From the NCBI RefSeq assembly GCF_008370645.1, contig NZ_VTZN01000021.1, positions 1 through 46,439 on the forward strand: 46,439 bases of DNA. Direction: 5' to 3'. Of this stretch, positions 1 through 9,980 are shown piece after piece; the stretch's first letter is position 1; each line of letters starts with the position of its first letter. This DNA comes from Mycobacterium simiae (lineage in GTDB: Bacteria > Actinomycetota > Actinomycetes > Mycobacteriales > Mycobacteriaceae). The notes beneath the pieces are model-generated. The model did not search any database. It was not told the origin of the DNA and saw only the letters and a list, made by a program, of their open reading frames with translations. A program made the translations under genes and the position numbers.

Positions 1-78
1 ACCACGCCCACCGACCAGGATCCCCGCCGCCGACTACTACGAACCGACCGTGACACAAGGCATTTGCTCGAATGACGA

Positions 79-1119
79 ATGACCCTACCGAGCCACGACA
101 ACACCACCGTAACGTCCCAGCGCGTGGAGACCAAGGTGCTCAGAAAGGCAGTGCTGCTGGCCTGCCGGGCGCCGTCGGTGCACAACAGCCAACCCTGGCG
201 GTGGGTAGTCGAAGGTAACGCCAAAGACCGCACCGCTCACTTGTTCGTCGATCGCCACCGAACCGTCCCAGCCACCGACCATTCCGGCCGTGAAGCACTC
301 ATGAGCTGCGGCGCAGTGCTCGACCACCTCCGCATCGCCGTGACTGCCGCGCACTGGCAGGCCAGCATCACTCGCTTCCCCGATCCGAAGAACTTCGACC
401 ATTTGGCCACAGTCGAATTCAGCCCCATCGATCACGTCAGCGACGCCCAGCATAAGCGCGCCCAGGCGATTCTGCAGCGGCGCACCGATCGGCTTCCGTT
501 TGACCGCCCCAGCTATTGGCACCTCTTCGAACCCGTCCTGCTCGGCATCGTCGACAATGACGCTGCGCTGCTGCATGTCCTCGCCGACGAGCAACGGCCA
601 CACTTGGTGCAGGCGTCACAGCTCAGCGAAGCACTGCGACGCGATGATCCGTCGTACCATGCCGAACTTGATTGGTGGACTTCACCATTCGCATTAGCTG
701 AGGGCGTGCCACCAAGCGCGCTGGCATCCGACACCGAACGCCTCCGCGTCGACGTAGCCCGGGATTTCCCGGTCCGCAGTCACCAGGATCGCCGTGCCGG
801 AATCACCGCGGACTGGTCGAAGATCCTTGTACTGTCGACACCTGATGACACCCGGGCTGACGTATTGCGTTGCGGCGAAGTGCTATCCAGCGTGTTACTC
901 GAATGCACCATGGCCGGCTTGGCGACCTGCACGTTGTCCCATCTGATCGAATCGAGCGAAAGCCGCGACATCGTCCGCAACATGATCGGCCAACGTGGCG
1001 AGCCCCAAGTCTTGATCCGCGTCGGCATCACACCGCCGATCGACGACCTTCTTGCTCCCACCCCGCGGCGGCCACTAGACCGCGTCCTGGAAATCCGCCA
1101 AACGACCGAGAAAGGTTAA
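79..1119 (+). CDS. Acg-family nitroreductase-like protein (Rv3131/Acg type)
   Basis: 346 residues, matching the 330-345 usual for the mycobacterial Acg/Rv3131/Rv3127 group of nitroreductase-fold proteins. These are known as DevR-induced proteins that bind or sequester flavin rather than reduce nitro compounds. The N-terminal family signature RAPSVHNSQPWRW is near residues 31-43. The C-terminal signature PQVLIRVG followed by PTPRRPL is also present. The ATG at 79 has no good ribosome site; a GTG at 124 would also give a family-like N-terminus, so the start is uncertain. The next gene starts 4 bp downstream, so the two are probably cotranscribed. Only 78 bp of upstream sequence is visible, and no DevR box is seen in it. 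The family call is secure; the biochemical role is inferred from relatives. Confidence 0.88.
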   Translation: MTLPSHDNTTVTSQRVETKVLRKAVLLACRAPSVHNSQPWRWVVEGNAKDRTAHLFVDRHRTVPATDHSGREALMSCGAVLDHLRIAVTAAHWQASITRFPDPKNFDHLATVEFSPIDHVSDAQHKRAQAILQRRTDRLPFDRPSYWHLFEPVLLGIVDNDAALLHVLADEQRPHLVQASQLSEALRRDDPSYHAELDWWTSPFALAEGVPPSALASDTERLRVDVARDFPVRSHQDRRAGITADWSKILVLSTPDDTRADVLRCGEVLSSVLLECTMAGLATCTLSHLIESSESRDIVRNMIGQRGEPQVLIRVGITPPIDDLLAPTPRRPLDRVLEIRQTTEKG

Positions 1120-1123
1120 GTCG

Positions 1124-1552
1124 ATGCTCGACGACCCAGTTACGTATCTGTCAGACGACGAGAGTTGGAAACTGCTGAGCGGCGCCGCACTAGGCCGGCT
1201 GGTTACCAGCATTGCCGGCCAGCCCGAAATCTTCCCGGTCAATTATGTTGTGCAGGATCGCACCGTGCTTTTCCGAACAGCGGAGGGTACCAAACTCTTT
1301 CTCGCCGTGACGAATAGCCCAGTGGCGTTCGAGGCCGACGATCACACCACCACCGAAGGCTGGAGCGTGATCGTCAAAGGGCGGGCACAGGTACTGAAAA
1401 CTGACGCCGAGATCCAGCGGGCCGAACAGGCCAAATTGTCGCCGTGGATCGCGACATTGAAGCTCCACTACATGCGGGTGATCCCGTCCGAAATCACGGG
1501 CCGTCACTTCAAGTTCGGACCGGAGCCGGACCGCGCCGAAACGTTTGCGTGA
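1124..1552 (+). CDS. PPOX-like flavin-binding split-barrel protein
   Basis: 142 residues with the layout of the pyridoxamine-5'-phosphate-oxidase-like FMN-binding split barrel. The N-terminal helix and first strands read LGRLVTSIAGQPEIFPVNYVV. A mid strand follows (VLFRTAEGTKL), then VAFEADD and a GWSVIVKGRAQV strand. Proteins of this kind bind FMN, F420 or heme. A relative (Rv3129) lies in the same DevR-controlled neighbourhood in M. tuberculosis. The ATG follows the upstream stop by 4 bp and has AAAGG about 8 bases ahead, which supports translation as the second gene of an operon with the nitroreductase. The cofactor and substrate cannot be read from the sequence. Confidence 0.82.
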   Translation: MLDDPVTYLSDDESWKLLSGAALGRLVTSIAGQPEIFPVNYVVQDRTVLFRTAEGTKLFLAVTNSPVAFEADDHTTTEGWSVIVKGRAQVLKTDAEIQRAEQAKLSPWIATLKLHYMRVIPSEITGRHFKFGPEPDRAETFA

Positions 1553-1849
1553 CGCAGTTCAGTGAGCGCAGCTCAACGACGATCAGCGCGTCGAGTTCGC
1601 GAGTGTCAAAGCCGTTGAGCCGGCGGTGCAGGGCCCAGGCGATTCTGGCGCCCTGCACTTTCGTACGCTCGACCGCCGGGCCCCGATACATCGCATCAAC
1701 TGTGTCGTTCGAGATGGTCAGCCAGCGGACGAAGTGGTGATCGCGCAGTGGAGTCCGCTCGTGGAGGTCTCGGTGCGCAGTCAAAGCGCAACCCGGTAAA
1801 GTCCGGCACCGAATAGGACGGTCTACCAGAAGTCGCACATGATCGGCAG
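1553..1849. other. Non-coding or decayed stretch
   Basis: About 300 bases with no recognisable gene. A leftward open frame (1509-1838) overlaps the end of the PPOX-like gene. It has protein-like composition in its second half but matches no family I know. No ribosome site or conserved motif supports it. Together with the relic that follows, this suggests a region where one or more genes have decayed. Confidence 0.4.
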
Positions 1850-3877
<2,028 letters not shown>

Positions 3878-4528
3878 CTAATCACCAGGCAAGCGCGAGC
3901 GCTTCAATTGCGTTGCGAAGACCGCGGCCTGCGTTCGGCGCTCCATACCCAGTTTGGCCAGCAGTCGCGACACGTAGTTCTTCACCGTCTTTTCCGCCAA
4001 GAACATCCGATCGGCGATCTGCTTATTGGTGAGACCCTCGCTTAGCAGGCTCAGCAGCGTCCGCTCCTGATCGGTGAGACCTGACAACGGGTCCGGCTGC
4101 CTGACGGTGGCACCGCGTAACTTGGACATCAGCGCCGCCGCGGCCTTATTGTCGAGCAGTGACCGCCCCGCACCCACATCTTTAACAGCGCGAGCCAATT
4201 CCATTCCCTTGATGTCCTTGACCACATACCCGCTGGCCCCAGCCAGAATCGCATCCATCATCGCCTCGTCGGAGGTGTAGGATGTCAGAATCAGACAGCG
4301 TAGATTTGGCATGCGGGACAACAAATCTCGGCACAATTCGATGCCGTTGCCGTCGGGCAAGCGGACGTCGAGCACTGCCACCTCCGGCTTGACCGCCGGA
4401 ATCCGGGCCATCGCGTCGGCGACGGAGCCCGCCTCTCCGACGATATCGAGTTGAGGGTCCGCGTCGAGCAGGTCGATCAGGCCGCGCCGCACCACCTCGT
4501 GATCGTCGACCAAGAAGACAGTTACCAA
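3878..4528 (-). CDS. devR: DevR/DosR dormancy response regulator
   Basis: 216 residues; 217 in M. tuberculosis. It is the NarL/FixJ-type regulator of the dormancy regulon. The receiver domain (about 1-120) has the acidic pair in [13 protein letters not shown], the phosphoacceptor D54 in [10 protein letters not shown], and K104 in VVKDIKGME. The C-terminal LuxR-type helix-turn-helix (about 145-210) contains [21 protein letters not shown]. The start is placed at a TTG at 4526-4528. It gives [13 protein letters not shown], collinear with the known protein, and has AGGAG 7 bases upstream. The longer frame upstream adds non-homologous residues that overlap the Usp gene. A 25-bp gap separates it from the Usp gene; devS follows 12 bp later. 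The protein should bind the two upstream DevR-box-like sites and autoregulate the operon. Confidence 0.96.
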   Translation of the reverse strand: MVTVFLVDDHEVVRRGLIDLLDADPQLDIVGEAGSVADAMARIPAVKPEVAVLDVRLPDGNGIELCRDLLSRMPNLRCLILTSYTSDEAMMDAILAGASGYVVKDIKGMELARAVKDVGAGRSLLDNKAAAALMSKLRGATVRQPDPLSGLTDQERTLLSLLSEGLTNKQIADRMFLAEKTVKNYVSRLLAKLGMERRTQAAVFATQLKRSRLPGD

Positions 4529-4553
4529 GGCCTTGCTCCTGACATCCGCTTGC

Positions 4554-5354
4554 CTACAGGTTGCCGCTCCGCACCGTGAGCACCGAACATCCCGCCACAT
4601 AGACGTTGCACAGCTGCGCAGCGTGCGAATCCGTGACATAAAGCTGGTCCGGCTTTGCGTTGGCAGCCAGGTAACGGCAGGCATGTCCTCGAATAATGGC
4701 CGACTCGACCGCAACACCGGGGTACAGCCGCGTCCATCGAGCTAGGCGGCGGCTCAGTTGAGCTTGCGCCAAACGGTTTCCGTCGTCGGACTCGGTGGGT
4801 GTTTCGGCTATGCGCAAGAACAGGGCCCGCAGCGGGACTTTGCGCAGCCTTGCCTCTTCGAACGCATGTCGCAGCACCGAACCGTTGTTCACTTCCGCGA
4901 CGACCCTGTTGACTTTGGGTGCTGCTAATGCGCCGGGGGATGCCTGGATGACAGCAACCGGACATAGCGCCGCCCCAGCCAGGGTCGCCGCGAGCGAGCC
5001 CTCGCCCCGGCGGGCGTGGTTGAGCCCGATCGACCCCACACAAACCATCACCGCCGATCGGGATTCCTCCATCAGCTTTGCGAGCGGCCTTCCCCGCAAC
5101 ACCTCGGTCTCAACCTTGACTGGATGCCCGGTAGCTTCGATAGCGCGGGAGACATCGAATAATGCCGCGTGCGCCGCGCCTTGGCGACCAGCGCGGCCAT
5201 CGCCGCCTGAGGGCTCCAGCGGGTCGATGACGTAAACCAGACGCAGGGGAATATCCCGACCGACCGCCTCATCGATCGCCCACAGCGCCGCCTGGGTAGC
5301 CGCCTTCGATCCGTCGATACCGACGACGACTGCCGGAGCGGACGGATTGCTCAT
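4554..5354 (-). CDS. Universal stress protein, Rv3134c-like
   Basis: 266 residues (268 in Rv3134c) with two tandem Usp folds. Domain 1 opens [22 protein letters not shown] and ends in the ATP-binding style segment [25 protein letters not shown]. Domain 2 is more degenerate and lacks a clear G-2x-G-9x-G(S/T) motif. The start is set at the ATG at 5352-5354, with AGAGGAGG just ahead; an earlier ATG at 5447 would lie within a DevR-box-like site. It is the first gene of the devR-devS operon. In M. tuberculosis this gene is among the most strongly DevR-induced, and its promoter drives devR autoregulation. The specific role of the protein is not established. Confidence 0.94.
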   Translation of the reverse strand: MSNPSAPAVVVGIDGSKAATQAALWAIDEAVGRDIPLRLVYVIDPLEPSGGDGRAGRQGAAHAALFDVSRAIEATGHPVKVETEVLRGRPLAKLMEESRSAVMVCVGSIGLNHARRGEGSLAATLAGAALCPVAVIQASPGALAAPKVNRVVAEVNNGSVLRHAFEEARLRKVPLRALFLRIAETPTESDDGNRLAQAQLSRRLARWTRLYPGVAVESAIIRGHACRYLAANAKPDQLYVTDSHAAQLCNVYVAGCSVLTVRSGNL

Positions 5355-5417
5355 CGGGCCTCCTCTGCTGAGGGCGTTGGCTAACCAGCACGTTATTGGC
5401 CAGAAACCGGGAGTCTC

Positions 5418-5458
5418 CAGGGGCATTGGTCCCGATATCGGTGCCATTGGTCCCTATG
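5418..5458 (-). promoter_or_regulatory. Tandem DevR-box-like sites ahead of the Usp-devR-devS operon
   Basis: Read on the minus strand, two 20-bp sites match the DevR consensus TTSGGGACTWWAGTCCCSAA in outline. The nearer site (5418-5437) has GGGACCAATGCCCC. The farther site (5439-5458) has GGGACCAATGGCAC. Centres are 21 bp apart, about two helical turns, as expected for cooperative dimers. They lie 64-104 bp upstream of the Usp start. Two DevR sites ahead of the homologous operon are known in M. tuberculosis. The same sites could serve the divergent genes starting at 5553 or 6024. Confidence 0.75.
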
Positions 5459-5480
5459 AACGGCACGCGGCGAGCCTTTG

Positions 5481-5506
5481 CTATTACCAGTGCCTATTAC
5501 CAGTGC
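5481..5506. repeat. Perfect tandem 13-bp direct repeat
   Basis: CTATTACCAGTGC occurs twice head to tail at 5481-5493 and 5494-5506, between the DevR-box-like pair and the divergent open frame. It lies in non-coding DNA. No regulator with this site is known to me; it may be a chance slippage duplication. Confidence 0.8.
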
Positions 5507-5552
5507 TGCGTTAGACAAATTGGATGCTATGCGCCGACTCGGCATGTGAATC

Positions 5553-5972
5553 ATGTGTGATGCGCCCGCCGACACCGCCAGTCGCCCCGACAGGCGCTTC
5601 AGGAGAGCTCAAAAAGGCTGCTCAGCAGCTATCGTCCGCATCCCAGTCCGGTCAACAATCATCGCGTCCCCTCGTGGGAAGAGGATGGGCGCAGGGCGTC
5701 GCCCCGTAGCACTACATCCGGTCATGGGCGCGAGATCAGCCGGGAGGTGCGGAATCGCTTGCTGCGTAGCCGCACTCGGAATCGTGCTGCCGTTGACGAC
5801 GTTGATCGCCAGTCATTCGGTTGCCTATGCGCTGGTTTTGACCGGCACCACGGCAGTCGTCGTGCTGCTGGGGCTGCCGCTCGCCCGGCACCTGTCGAGC
5901 ACCCCGTCCAACGCTGCCCGACCATCTGCCGCATCGCACCGCGATGGAGGACCAGATGGCCGCCGTTATTGA
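5553..5972 (+). CDS. Possible small membrane protein, perhaps frameshifted
   Basis: An open frame of 139 residues, not recognised as a family. Two adjacent hydrophobic segments (about residues 68-90 and 92-110: CGIACCVAALGIVLPLTTLIA and YALVLTGTTAVVVLLGLPLA) suggest a small two-helix membrane protein. The N-terminal 57 residues look unlike protein, so the true start may be the ATG at 5724. After the second helix the frame turns low-complexity. A different frame (from 5944) instead gives MEDQMAAVIDRYSTRWGG and ends in a TGA that overlaps the ATG of the SPFH gene (ATGA). A lost base near 5900-5940 would join the two into one gene translationally coupled to the SPFH gene. Real but damaged is my best reading; confidence is low. 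Confidence 0.35.
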   Translation: MCDAPADTASRPDRRFRRAQKGCSAAIVRIPVRSTIIASPRGKRMGAGRRPVALHPVMGARSAGRCGIACCVAALGIVLPLTTLIASHSVAYALVLTGTTAVVVLLGLPLARHLSSTPSNAARPSAASHRDGGPDGRRY

Positions 5973-6023
5973 CCGCTATTCCACCCGCTGGGGCGGATGG
6001 GAAGGCAAGGAGGACAAGTCATC

Positions 6024-6840
6024 ATGACCGGTGCCGTGATCGGTGTCATCGTGCCAGGGGTTGTCGGCATCATCATGCTGGCTGCACTTGCCGTGCCCTT
6101 GCTGGCTGTGCTGCGCGAGTACCAGCGCGGAGTGGTGTTTCGGATGAGCCATGTGCGCCCACACTATCAGCCCGGGCTGCGGCTGCTGATTCCTCTGGTG
6201 GACAAGATGGTCCGAGTCGACCAGCGGCTGGTCACGTTGACCATTCCGCCTCAGGAGGTGATTACCCGCGACAACCTGCCAGCCCGGGTCAACGGCGTCG
6301 TCATGTACCAGGTGACGGAACCGATGAAAGCGATACTGCCGGTAGAGAACTACGCGGTGGCTAGCGTGCAGATCGCACAGACCACGCTGCGATCACTGCC
6401 GGGCCGGGTGGACCTAGATACGCTGCTGGCACACCGGAGGACCTCAACAACGATCTGCGCAGCATCATCGAAAAGACGACCGAACCATGGGATGTACAGG
6501 TGCAGGTAGTCGAAATCAATACGTAGAGCTCCCGGAGTCGATGCAACGGGCAATGGCCCGCGAAGCCGAGGCCGAACGCGAGCGACGCGCAAAGGTCATC
6601 ACCGCCCGTGGCGAGCTACAGGCATCAGAGAAGTGACGGCAAACGGCCGAGATATTGTCCAAGAGCCCCGGATCGTTGCAATTGCGCTATTTACAGACGC
6701 TTCTCGAGTTGGGAGCGGATCCTAATTCAACGGTGGTGTTCCCGCTACCGGTCGACATCATCGCGCCGTTTTTACGCCACCCTGAAATCTTGGAGGGCAT
6801 TACCAGGTTCGGCAAAGACAGCGTCAACCACAGTGGCTAA
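6024..6840 (+). pseudogene. SPFH/band-7 (stomatin-like) gene, inactivated
   Basis: The start is strong: AAGGAGG lies about 9 bases before the ATG. The first 140 residues are a typical slipin: an N-terminal membrane segment (VIVPGVVGIIMLAALAVPLL), EYQRGVVFRMS, GLRLLIPLVDKMVRVDQR, then VNGVVMYQV. The frame breaks near 6437, where a single base appears lost (CACCGG-AGGACC). It breaks again at 6519/6520, where AAGTAC appears as AATAC. An in-frame TGA at 6634-6636 replaces a codon in the conserved AS-K-(L) stretch. With both bases restored the reading resumes through [33 protein letters not shown] and STVVFPLPVDII to a TAA at 6838-6840, for 272 residues. Three independent lesions argue for real decay rather than sequencing error. 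Confidence 0.88.
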
Positions 6841-7216
6841 GCACATGCCAGCCGGCGGTGAGCGAACTCACCGACAAGACCAAAGTTCGGCTTAACGTCC
6901 CCGTGATCAAAAGTCCGCAGCTGCGGCGACCTGAAGCCCTACTGTGGCGCAGACCAGTTGTAACCTGCTGCTATGCGTCGGGCACGGGATGAAAGGCCCC
7001 CCGAATACTGATCCCTTAGATAAAGCTGCCCCTTGGCAACCGTTGATCTGTTGTAGGCTGGCCGCGGCCCGACTTGCCATATATGGCAACGCTTCTGGTG
7101 GTCGGCGCCCCACGCGGTCCACCCGCTTGTGACAACCCCGCGAGCCAGCGCCGGTTCTTGGGCGTTTACCGACATCCGCCGCAAGGTCACCGCCAGCCTA
7201 GGGGGGCTGTGAAGTA
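6841..7216. other. Intergenic leader ahead of the first PPE gene
   Basis: 376 bases without a credible gene. It holds a perfect 16-bp palindrome (7074-7089) and a GGCCGCGGCC palindrome just before it. A purine-rich run (AGGGGGG) about 12 bases ahead of the PPE start probably serves as ribosome site. I checked for the conserved elements of M-box and cobalamin riboswitches, which precede some PPE genes, and did not see them. Confidence 0.6.
7074..7089. promoter_or_regulatory. 16-bp perfect palindrome, candidate operator
   Basis: TTGCCATATATGGCAA is its own reverse complement and lies about 130 bp upstream of the PPE gene at 7217 in GC-rich non-coding DNA. Its AT-rich centre and symmetric GCCAT/ATGGC arms suit a dimeric regulator. 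It does not match the IdeR, Zur, KstR or DevR consensus. The regulator is unknown. Confidence 0.45.
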
Positions 7217-8353
7217 ATGGATTACGCATTCTTGCCACCGGAGATCAACTCCGCGCGGATGTACAGCGGGCCCGGGCCCGGCTCCTTGCTGGCGGCTGCG
7301 CGAAGCTGGGACATGATCGCCGTGGAGTTGACGTCGGCGGCCGATGGCTATGGCTCGGTGCTTTCCTGCCTCACCGCGATGTACTGGTGGGGCCCGGCAT
7401 CGGCGGCGATGCTGGCCACTGCAACCCCTTTGGTGGAATGGCTGCAGTCCACCGCCTCGCAGGCCGAGCAGTCCGCCAATCAGGCCAGAGCGGCGGCGGT
7501 AGCCTTCGAGCAGGCCTACGCGATGACGGTTCCGCCACCGGCGATCGCAGCAAATCGCGCTCAGCTCCAAGTGCTGATCGCTACCAACTTCTTCGGCCAG
7601 AACACCGCGGCAATCGCAGCTACCGAAGCGCAGTACGCGGAGATGTGGGCCCAGGATGCAGCTGCGATGTACGGCTACGCCACCAACTCTGCGGCCGCGA
7701 CCCAGCTGACGCCGTTCTGCTCACCCCAACAGAGCACCAACCCCGACGGGCTACCCGCACAACGCTCTGCGGTCAATCAAGCCGTCAGCAGCTCCACCGG
7801 AAGCGCGGCAACGGTGTTGTCGAGGTTGTCTGCTCTGGTGCCCCAAGCACTGCAGGCCGTGGGGGATTGGCCAAACATCCTCCCGGAGGACTTCACGATC
7901 CTTGACGCCATCTTCGCCGTATACGCGACGGTCGGTGTCTCGCAGGATGTCGAGTCGTTTGCCGCCGGGATCATTGGCGCCGAAAACAGCCTGGGATTGT
8001 TAGGCACCGGGGAGAATCCGGCAGAGTTGGTGCCAGGCGGGCTCTCCCCGGTATTTTCTGCGGCGGAAAAGGGTGCTGGCGCCGGCCTGTCGAACGCGGT
8101 AACTGTCAGTATGAGCCGGGCGGGTTCGATCGGGCCGTTGTCTGTACCGCCGTCGTGGACCGCACCCTCGGCCGGCCCCGCCGCCGCGATATCGGGCAGC
8201 GGCTTGACCACGATACCGGGTACTGAAGTAGCCGATCACGGCATGCCAGGGGCACCCGGGATGCCAACGGGGACAATGAAGCGCGCCTCTAGTGTCGTAC
8301 CCCGCTATGGGGTTCGGCTCACGGTGATGTCGCGCCCGCCGGCGGCCGGGTGA
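7217..8353 (+). CDS. PPE-family protein, SVP subfamily (PPE51-like)
   Basis: 378 residues. The N-terminal PPE domain (about 1-175) begins MDYAFLPPEINSARMYSGPG. It carries the WxG turn as WWGPAS and the NFFGQNTAAIAATEAQYAEMWAQD stretch that is highly conserved in the PPE51 branch. Near residue 315 is the SVP-subfamily signature GRAGSIGPLSVPPSW. The C-terminus LPRYG-like block reads VPRYGVRLTVMSRPPAAG. PPE proteins are exported by type VII secretion, usually ESX-5, often with a PE partner; none is adjacent here. PPE51 in M. tuberculosis is implicated in uptake of small nutrients across the outer membrane, so a similar role is possible. It occupies the position of Rv3135 (PPE50), which is short in M. 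tuberculosis; here the gene is full length. About half its residues match the PPE gene downstream. Confidence 0.93.
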   Translation: MDYAFLPPEINSARMYSGPGPGSLLAAARSWDMIAVELTSAADGYGSVLSCLTAMYWWGPASAAMLATATPLVEWLQSTASQAEQSANQARAAAVAFEQAYAMTVPPPAIAANRAQLQVLIATNFFGQNTAAIAATEAQYAEMWAQDAAAMYGYATNSAAATQLTPFCSPQQSTNPDGLPAQRSAVNQAVSSSTGSAATVLSRLSALVPQALQAVGDWPNILPEDFTILDAIFAVYATVGVSQDVESFAAGIIGAENSLGLLGTGENPAELVPGGLSPVFSAAEKGAGAGLSNAVTVSMSRAGSIGPLSVPPSWTAPSAGPAAAISGSGLTTIPGTEVADHGMPGAPGMPTGTMKRASSVVPRYGVRLTVMSRPPAAG

Positions 8354-8843
8354 CAGCTCTTTCTTAGACCCGCGCCTGCGCTACCTGGGCGCCGTGTCGT
8401 CCGGATACCCGCAGCACACCAGCATGGTACCGACGTCGACGCGCGACGCGGACGTGCCCAAGCACGCCGTGGTCGAACTTAATCTTGTCTTAGGAAATTC
8501 GACCTTGATTTTGTCGACCGTCGCTTAATATTCAGTGCAACCGGCCTGCGTGGTCGGCTGCGGCTTGCCAGTTCCAGGGCATCCGAAACCGAAAGTCACC
8601 CACATGCCCTCCGCGAATGGCCCGCCCCACCAGTCAGCAAGCGGTGCTGCCGGAAGCGAGTTCTGACGGCCGCGGGTCCGCAATAGCGCTGACCCACTGC
8701 TGTTTTGGGCTATGGATCGCCCGCATAGACCGAGCCTCCCCGCAATTCACGACACCGTCAATGCCGCACTCAGTCACGAAGACATCGAGCCGATCGCGGC
8801 CAGTTCATCACACGCAAGCAAGAAGGTAAGGAGCTGTGACACA
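8354..8843. other. Intergenic region between the two PPE genes
   Basis: 490 bases. The first 140 bases have a coding-like frame (SSFLDPRLRYLGAVSSGYPQ onward) without a start codon or family match. They may be remnant coding sequence. The segment around 8475-8535 is unusually AT-rich for this genome and could hold a promoter. AAGGAG at 8827-8832 precedes the PPE start at 8844. Confidence 0.5.
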
Positions 8844-9971
8844 ATGGATTACGCCCTGTTGCCACCCGAGGTCAACTCCGCTCGGATGTACACCGGTCCG
8901 GGCGCGGCCTCAATGTTAGCGGCGGCTGGAAGCTGGGACATGCTGGCCGCCGAGCTGGACACCACCGCCCAGACCTACGAATCGGTGGTGTCTAGCCTGG
9001 TCGCCTTGGACTGGTACGGTCCCGCGGCGGAGTCGATGGCAGCCCAAACCGCACCCTACATAAGTTGGCTGTACGCAACCGCCACCCAGTCCAAGCAGAC
9101 AGCCATGCAAGCGATGGCCGCGGCGGCAGCCTACGACCAGGCATTTGCGATGACGGTGCCACCGCCGGTGATCGCCGCCAACCGCATCCAGTTGATGGCC
9201 CTGATAGCGACAAACTTCTTCGGTCAGAACACGGCAGCGATCGCGGCCACCGAGGCGCAGTACGCCGAGATGTGGGCCCAAGACGCCACCGCGATGTACG
9301 GCTACGCCAGCAGCTCGACGGCGGCGGCGCAGCTAGTGCCGTTTTCCTCCCCGTCACAGATCACCAACTCGGCTGGACTGAGCGCTCAAAGCGCCGCGGT
9401 AGCCCAAGCCAACGCCAGCGCAGCCGCCGCCGACCCGGTGTCACAGCTGGTGGCGGTCGTAAGCCAATCCCTGCAGGGGTTGCAGGCATGGGCCACCGGC
9501 ATTGTTCCGGAAGACTTCGCCGTGCTCGATGCCATCTTCGCCATCTACGCGACGTTCAGCGCGATTGACAGTGTCGAGTCGATCGCCGACGGCATCATCG
9601 GAGACGAAGCCGATTTGGCGCCGTTGTTGACCAGCGCAGCGGAGACCCTGCCAGCCGAGGCTTCGGTGCTTGCGGCGGCGCAACAGCCGGTCGGTGCAGG
9701 ACTGGGGCCCAACGCTGTGCTCGCCAGCGCGGGCCGGGCAGGTTCGATCGGGCAACTGTCGGTGCCGGCGAGCTGGGCCGCGCCGGCGACGCGGACCGTG
9801 GCGGCATTGGCGCCCGCCGGCTTGACCACGATTACGGGAACCGAAGAGGCCGCTGCCGGCACGCCGGGTGTTCCGGGAATGGCGGTGCCGGCGCCCTCGC
9901 GAGCTTCCGGCGTGCTTCCCCGCTACGGGGTCCGACTCACGGTGATGGCACATCCGCCGGCGGCCGGGTGA
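8844..9971 (+). CDS. PPE51: PPE-family protein, SVP subfamily (PPE51)
   Basis: 375 residues. The start is the ATG of MDYALLPPEVNSARMYTGPG, with AAGGAG upstream; a longer frame to 8712 adds non-PPE sequence. The PPE domain has WYGPAA and NFFGQNTAAIAATEAQYAEMW. The SVP signature is GRAGSIGQLSVPASW. The C-terminus LPRYGVRLTVMAHPPAAG matches my memory of Rv3136. The position, between another PPE gene and the small membrane gene/hisN pair, is that of PPE51 in M. tuberculosis. It is expected to be secreted through ESX-5 to the outer membrane, where PPE51 supports uptake of carbon sources. No PE partner lies next to it. The symbol rests on synteny plus remembered sequence. Confidence 0.92.
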   Translation: MDYALLPPEVNSARMYTGPGAASMLAAAGSWDMLAAELDTTAQTYESVVSSLVALDWYGPAAESMAAQTAPYISWLYATATQSKQTAMQAMAAAAAYDQAFAMTVPPPVIAANRIQLMALIATNFFGQNTAAIAATEAQYAEMWAQDATAMYGYASSSTAAAQLVPFSSPSQITNSAGLSAQSAAVAQANASAAAADPVSQLVAVVSQSLQGLQAWATGIVPEDFAVLDAIFAIYATFSAIDSVESIADGIIGDEADLAPLLTSAAETLPAEASVLAAAQQPVGAGLGPNAVLASAGRAGSIGQLSVPASWAAPATRTVAALAPAGLTTITGTEEAAAGTPGVPGMAVPAPSRASGVLPRYGVRLTVMAHPPAAG

Positions 9972-9980
9972 GTCGGCTCC

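Noticed and set aside
1509..1838. Leftward open frame of 109 codons with protein-like second half
   Set aside because: Overlaps the end of the PPOX-like gene, no ribosome site, no family recognised, and it lies in a region with a decayed gene.
4529..4717. Longer devR start giving 279 residues
   Set aside because: The extra residues have no receiver-domain homology and overlap the Usp gene; the TTG at 4526-4528 aligns exactly with known DevR and has AGGAG upstream.
6841..7216. Riboswitch ahead of the PPE gene
   Set aside because: I looked for M-box and cobalamin core elements and found none that would support the call.
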